From: Beijerinckiaceae bacterium
GTDB taxonomy: Bacteria > Pseudomonadota > Alphaproteobacteria > Rhizobiales > Beijerinckiaceae
Direction: 5' to 3'
DNA: 64,000 nucleotides
Assembly: GCA_004564215.1 (NCBI GenBank)
Contig: CP024846.1
Coordinates: 2,232,001 to 2,296,000 of the forward strand
In this document: positions 60,884 to 64,000 of the stretch, one piece after another
How the letters are laid out: every line of letters starts with the position of its first letter
How positions within the stretch are numbered: the stretch's first letter is position 1
The notes under the pieces: model-generated
The model's input: only the letters and a program-made list of their open reading frames with translations
What the model was told of the DNA's origin: nothing
Databases searched by the model: none
Made by a program: the position numbers and the translations under genes

Positions 60884-62430
60884 CCCGGATTTTCGTTCCC
60901 AAAGACGTTACGGCCCTGGCGCTTGGCGCCAACAAGCTTGTGGCAAAATTCGAGGCCGAGGCGCGCGCGCGCGGTCTTTCGATCGAAATCATCCGCACCG
61001 GCTCGCGCGGCATGTTCTTTTTGGAACCCTTGATCGAGGTCGAGACGGGCGAGGGCCGCATCGGCTATGGCCCGGTATCCTCCTCCGACGTGGTTTCTCT
61101 CTTCGACGCCGGCTTCTTGGCGGGAGGACCCCATGCCCTGCGGATCGGACGGCCGGAAGAGCATCCTTTTCTGGCCCGCCAGACACGGCTTACCTTCGCC
61201 CGCTGCGGCATTATCGATCCGCTTTCCCTCACCGATTATGCGGAGCATGACGGCTGGCGCGGCCTCGCCCGGGCCATCGAGATCGGTCCGGCGACAATTG
61301 TCGCCGAGGTCACGAAGTCCGGGTTGCGCGGCCGTGGCGGCGCGGGGTTTCCGACCGGCATCAAATGGAAGACCGTTGCCGATACGGTGGCCGACCGCCG
61401 CTATGTCGTCTGCAACGCCGATGAGGGCGACAGCGGCACATTCGCCGATCGCATGATCATGGAAGGCGATCCCTTCGCGCTGATCGAAGGGATGACCATC
61501 TGCGCCATCGGGGTCGGCGCGACCAAGGGCTATATCTACTGCCGTTCGGAATATCCGCATGCAGGAAAGACCTTTGCCGAGGCGATTCGGATTGCGCGCG
61601 AGGCTGGCTATCTCGGCCCTAACATAAAGGGCTCTCCCTATAGCTTCGAACTCGAAGTGCGGATGGGCGCCGGCGCCTATGTTTGCGGTGAAGAGACCGC
61701 CTTGCTTGAAAGCCTGGAAGGCAAGCGCGGAATCGTGCGGGCCAAGCCGCCGCTACCGGCGCATAAGGGTCTGTTTGCCCGGCCGACCGTCGTCAACAAT
61801 GTGTTGTCGCTCGTGGCGGTGCCGACCGTGCTCGACAAGGGCGCGGATTTCTATGCCGGCTTCGGTTTCGGACGTTCGCGCGGCACGATGCCCCTCCAGA
61901 TCGCGGGCAATGTCCGCTATGGCGGACTTTTCGAGACCGCGTTTGGGCTGTCGCTCGGCGAGATCGTGGATTCAATCGGCGGCGGCACGCTCAGCGGGCG
62001 CCCGGTGCGGGCCGTGCAATGCGGCGGACCGCTCGGGGCTTATTTTCCCCGCACACTGTTCGACACGCCCTATGATTACGAAGCGTTTGCGGCACGCGAC
62101 GGCTTGATCGGCCACGGCGGTATCGTGATTTTCGACGATACGGTCGACATGGCGAAAATGGCCCGTTTCGCAATGGAGTTCTGCGCCATCGAGAGTTGCG
62201 GCAAGTGCACCCCCTGCCGGATCGGCTCGACCCGGGGTGTCGAGGTCGTCGATCATGTGCTCAACGGTGTCAAGCCGGCGGAGAACATCGCGCTCCTCGA
62301 AGACCTTTGCAACACGATGAAATTCGGTTCACTCTGCGCGCTCGGAGGGTTCGCTCCCTATCCTGTGACGAGCGCTATTCGGCATTTCAGGGAAGATTTC
62401 GCGCCGCGCGTCCTCGCCGCCGCTGAATAA
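60880..62430 (+). CDS. fdsB: NAD-dependent formate dehydrogenase beta subunit
   Basis: 516 residues of the NuoF type. The N-terminal thioredoxin-like region is followed by the FMN/NADH site GLRGRGGAGFPTGIKWKT and YVVCNADEGDSGTFADR, then GAGAYVCGEETALLESLEGK, and the [4Fe-4S] motif ESCGKCTPCRIGSTRG near residue 450. It transfers electrons from the alpha subunit to NAD+. It overlaps fdsG by four bases and precedes fdsA by 11 bases with a GGAAGA site. Confidence 0.97.
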   Translation: MTRIFVPKDVTALALGANKLVAKFEAEARARGLSIEIIRTGSRGMFFLEPLIEVETGEGRIGYGPVSSSDVVSLFDAGFLAGGPHALRIGRPEEHPFLARQTRLTFARCGIIDPLSLTDYAEHDGWRGLARAIEIGPATIVAEVTKSGLRGRGGAGFPTGIKWKTVADTVADRRYVVCNADEGDSGTFADRMIMEGDPFALIEGMTICAIGVGATKGYIYCRSEYPHAGKTFAEAIRIAREAGYLGPNIKGSPYSFELEVRMGAGAYVCGEETALLESLEGKRGIVRAKPPLPAHKGLFARPTVVNNVLSLVAVPTVLDKGADFYAGFGFGRSRGTMPLQIAGNVRYGGLFETAFGLSLGEIVDSIGGGTLSGRPVRAVQCGGPLGAYFPRTLFDTPYDYEAFAARDGLIGHGGIVIFDDTVDMAKMARFAMEFCAIESCGKCTPCRIGSTRGVEVVDHVLNGVKPAENIALLEDLCNTMKFGSLCALGGFAPYPVTSAIRHFREDFAPRVLAAAE

Positions 62431-62441
62431 GGAAGACTGCC

Positions 62442-64000
62442 ATGGCACTTGTCACCGAGATCGATTACGGAACTCCCGCGGCGCGGTCGGAAAAAACCGT
62501 CACGCTGAGCATCGACGGCATCGAGGTGAGTGTGCCCGAAGGCACTTCCATCATGCGCGCGGCGATGGAAGTAGGCACGAAGATCCCGAAGCTCTGTGCG
62601 ACCGACATGCTTGAGGCATTCGGCTCCTGCCGCCTCTGTCTGGTCGAAATCCAAGGCCGCGCCGGGACGCCCGCCTCCTGCACGACGCCGGTTGCGCCTG
62701 GCATGGTCGTGCGCACCCAGACCGAGCGCCTGAAGTCTCTGCGCAAAGGCGTGATGGAACTTTACATTTCCGATCATCCGCTCGACTGCCTCACCTGCGC
62801 CGCCAACGGCAATTGCGAATTGCAAACCGAGGCGGGGGCGGTTGGGCTTCGCGACGTCCGTTATGGATATGAAGGCGCCAATCATCTCGCCGACAAAAAG
62901 GACGAATCCAACCCTTACTTCACCTATGATGCGTCAAAGTGCATTGTCTGTAATCGCTGCGTCCGTGCCTGCGAGGAAGTGCAGGGGACTTTTGCGCTGA
63001 CAATCGATGGCCGCGGCTTCGAGAGCCGGGTCTCGCCGGGTCAGGCGGAGCCTTTCTTGGAATCGGAATGCGTCTCGTGCGGCGCCTGCGTTCAGGCCTG
63101 CCCGACCGCGACACTGATCGAAAAATCGGTGATCGATATCGGCCAAGCCGAACATTCGCGCGTGACCACATGCGCTTATTGCGGCGTTGGCTGCACCTTC
63201 AAGGCGGAAATGCGCGGCGAGGAACTTGTCCGCATGGTTCCCTATAAGGACGGCAAGGCCAACCACGGCCATTCCTGCGTCAAGGGCCGTTTTGCCTGGG
63301 GCTATGCCACCCATCGGGACCGGATTCTAAAGCCCATGATCCGCGCCAAGGTCAGCGATCCTTGGAAGGAAGTGTCCTGGGATGAGGCCTTTGCCCATGC
63401 GGCTTCCGAATTCAAGCGCATCCAGGCGACCTACGGCAAGCAGTCCGTCGGCGGAATTACCTCCTCACGCTGCACCAATGAAGAGACTTATCTGATCCAG
63501 AAGCTGATCCGTGCCGGCTTCGGCAACAACAATGTCGATACTTGCGCGCGGGTCTGCCATTCCCCCACCGGCTATGGGCTGAAGACCGCCTTCGGGACCT
63601 CCGCCGGAACCCAGGATTTCGATTCGGTCGATGACTCCGATGTGATCCTGATCATCGGCGCCAATCCGACCGATGGCCATCCGGTCTTTGCGTCCCGGAT
63701 GAAAAAGCGACTGCGCGAAGGGGCAAAGCTGATCATTGTCGATCCCCGCCGCATCGATCTTGTCCGCACCCCGCATATTCAGGCCGATTATCATCTGCCT
63801 CTGCAACCTGGCACCAATGTCGCGGTCTTGACCGCGCTGGCCCATGTCATTGTGACCGAGGGGCTGGTCAATGAGGCGTTCGTGCGCGAGCGCTGCGATT
63901 GGTCGGAATTCCAGGATTGGGCGGAATTCGTTTCGGAACCGCGCCACAGCCCCGAGGCGGTCGAGAAATTCACCGGCGTTTCGGCGGATCTCATCCGCAA
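62442..64000 (+). CDS. fdsA: Formate dehydrogenase alpha subunit (5' part; gene continues)
   Basis: The ATG at 62442 starts MALVTEIDYGTP. The visible 519 residues contain a [2Fe-2S] domain (GSCRLCLVEIQGR), a His-Cys3 cluster (HPLDCLTCAANGNCEL), two [4Fe-4S] ferredoxin motifs (CIVCNRCVRACEEVQG; CVSCGACVQACPTATL), the molybdoenzyme [4Fe-4S] site (CAYCGVGCTFK) and the Mo-ligand Cys in ARVCHSPTGYGLK. These are all the expected features of the bis-MGD catalytic subunit. The C-terminal half and probably fdsC/fdsD lie beyond the window. Confidence 0.97.
   Translation, partial: MALVTEIDYGTPAARSEKTVTLSIDGIEVSVPEGTSIMRAAMEVGTKIPKLCATDMLEAFGSCRLCLVEIQGRAGTPASCTTPVAPGMVVRTQTERLKSLRKGVMELYISDHPLDCLTCAANGNCELQTEAGAVGLRDVRYGYEGANHLADKKDESNPYFTYDASKCIVCNRCVRACEEVQGTFALTIDGRGFESRVSPGQAEPFLESECVSCGACVQACPTATLIEKSVIDIGQAEHSRVTTCAYCGVGCTFKAEMRGEELVRMVPYKDGKANHGHSCVKGRFAWGYATHRDRILKPMIRAKVSDPWKEVSWDEAFAHAASEFKRIQATYGKQSVGGITSSRCTNEETYLIQKLIRAGFGNNNVDTCARVCHSPTGYGLKTAFGTSAGTQDFDSVDDSDVILIIGANPTDGHPVFASRMKKRLREGAKLIIVDPRRIDLVRTPHIQADYHLPLQPGTNVAVLTALAHVIVTEGLVNEAFVRERCDWSEFQDWAEFVSEPRHSPEAVEKFTGVSADLIR

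Noticed and set aside
1..64000. CRISPR array, rRNA operon, prophage or intact insertion sequence
   Set aside because: No regularly spaced direct repeats, rRNA sequence, phage structural genes or transposase motifs were seen in any part of the window.

Overview
The window looks like a chromosomal segment of a GC-rich alphaproteobacterium, most likely a Hyphomicrobiales (Rhizobiales) member near the Beijerinckiaceae/Methylocystaceae. This placement is inference. It rests on the alphaproteobacterial fdsGBA formate dehydrogenase order with an adjacent LysR gene, the patatin/acetoacetate decarboxylase/3-hydroxybutyrate dehydrogenase cluster, the Rhizobiales-type dispersed palindromes and general codon use. 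No rRNA, CRISPR array, intact transposase or prophage was found. Three tRNA genes are present (Leu-UAA, Ser-UGA, Pro-CGG).

1-15 kb is mostly housekeeping: gatC-gatA-(broken DUF559 gene)-gatB on the minus strand; a 1024-residue TPR/O-GlcNAc-transferase/methyltransferase fusion; a ketone-body/PHB cluster (patatin, adc, bdhA); a PPK2 polyphosphate kinase; an L,D-transpeptidase; tRNA-Leu; gpt with a CinA-domain gene; and a divergent lrp/rocD pair.

15.2-38.4 kb is accessory in character. It begins immediately after tRNA-Ser with two gene remnants. A Cu/Ag-type RND efflux operon follows (Cys-rich protein, 31-aa ORF, CusB-like, CusA-like, 39-aa Met-rich membrane peptide). Next is a six-gene minus-strand operon for a hydrogenase-4/complex I-like membrane complex (hyfBCEFGI order), led by a translationally coupled XRE regulator. 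The large subunit has lost all four [NiFe] cysteines, while the small subunit keeps its Fe-S cysteines. After that come a YqhA-family protein, a RssA-like patatin and a HlyD/RbbA-type/permease ABC exporter. Two near-identical inverted repeats of about 115 bp flank the exporter segment.

38.4-52.5 kb holds an FmdB zinc-ribbon gene beside a TrpC-like gene lacking key catalytic residues, two paralogous 71-aa membrane proteins, a GlcG-family protein, purEK, rpsU, a TPR lipoprotein, asd, an AT-rich membrane-protein gene, an SDR gene, tRNA-Pro and an orphan ECF sigma factor.

52.5-64 kb combines carbohydrate genes (GH3 beta-glucosidase, a COG4178/SbmA-type ABC transporter, a GH144-like glucanase and a GH15 glucoamylase). 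The last of these overlaps a LysR regulator that precedes NAD-dependent formate dehydrogenase fdsG-fdsB-fdsA, and fdsA runs off the window end.
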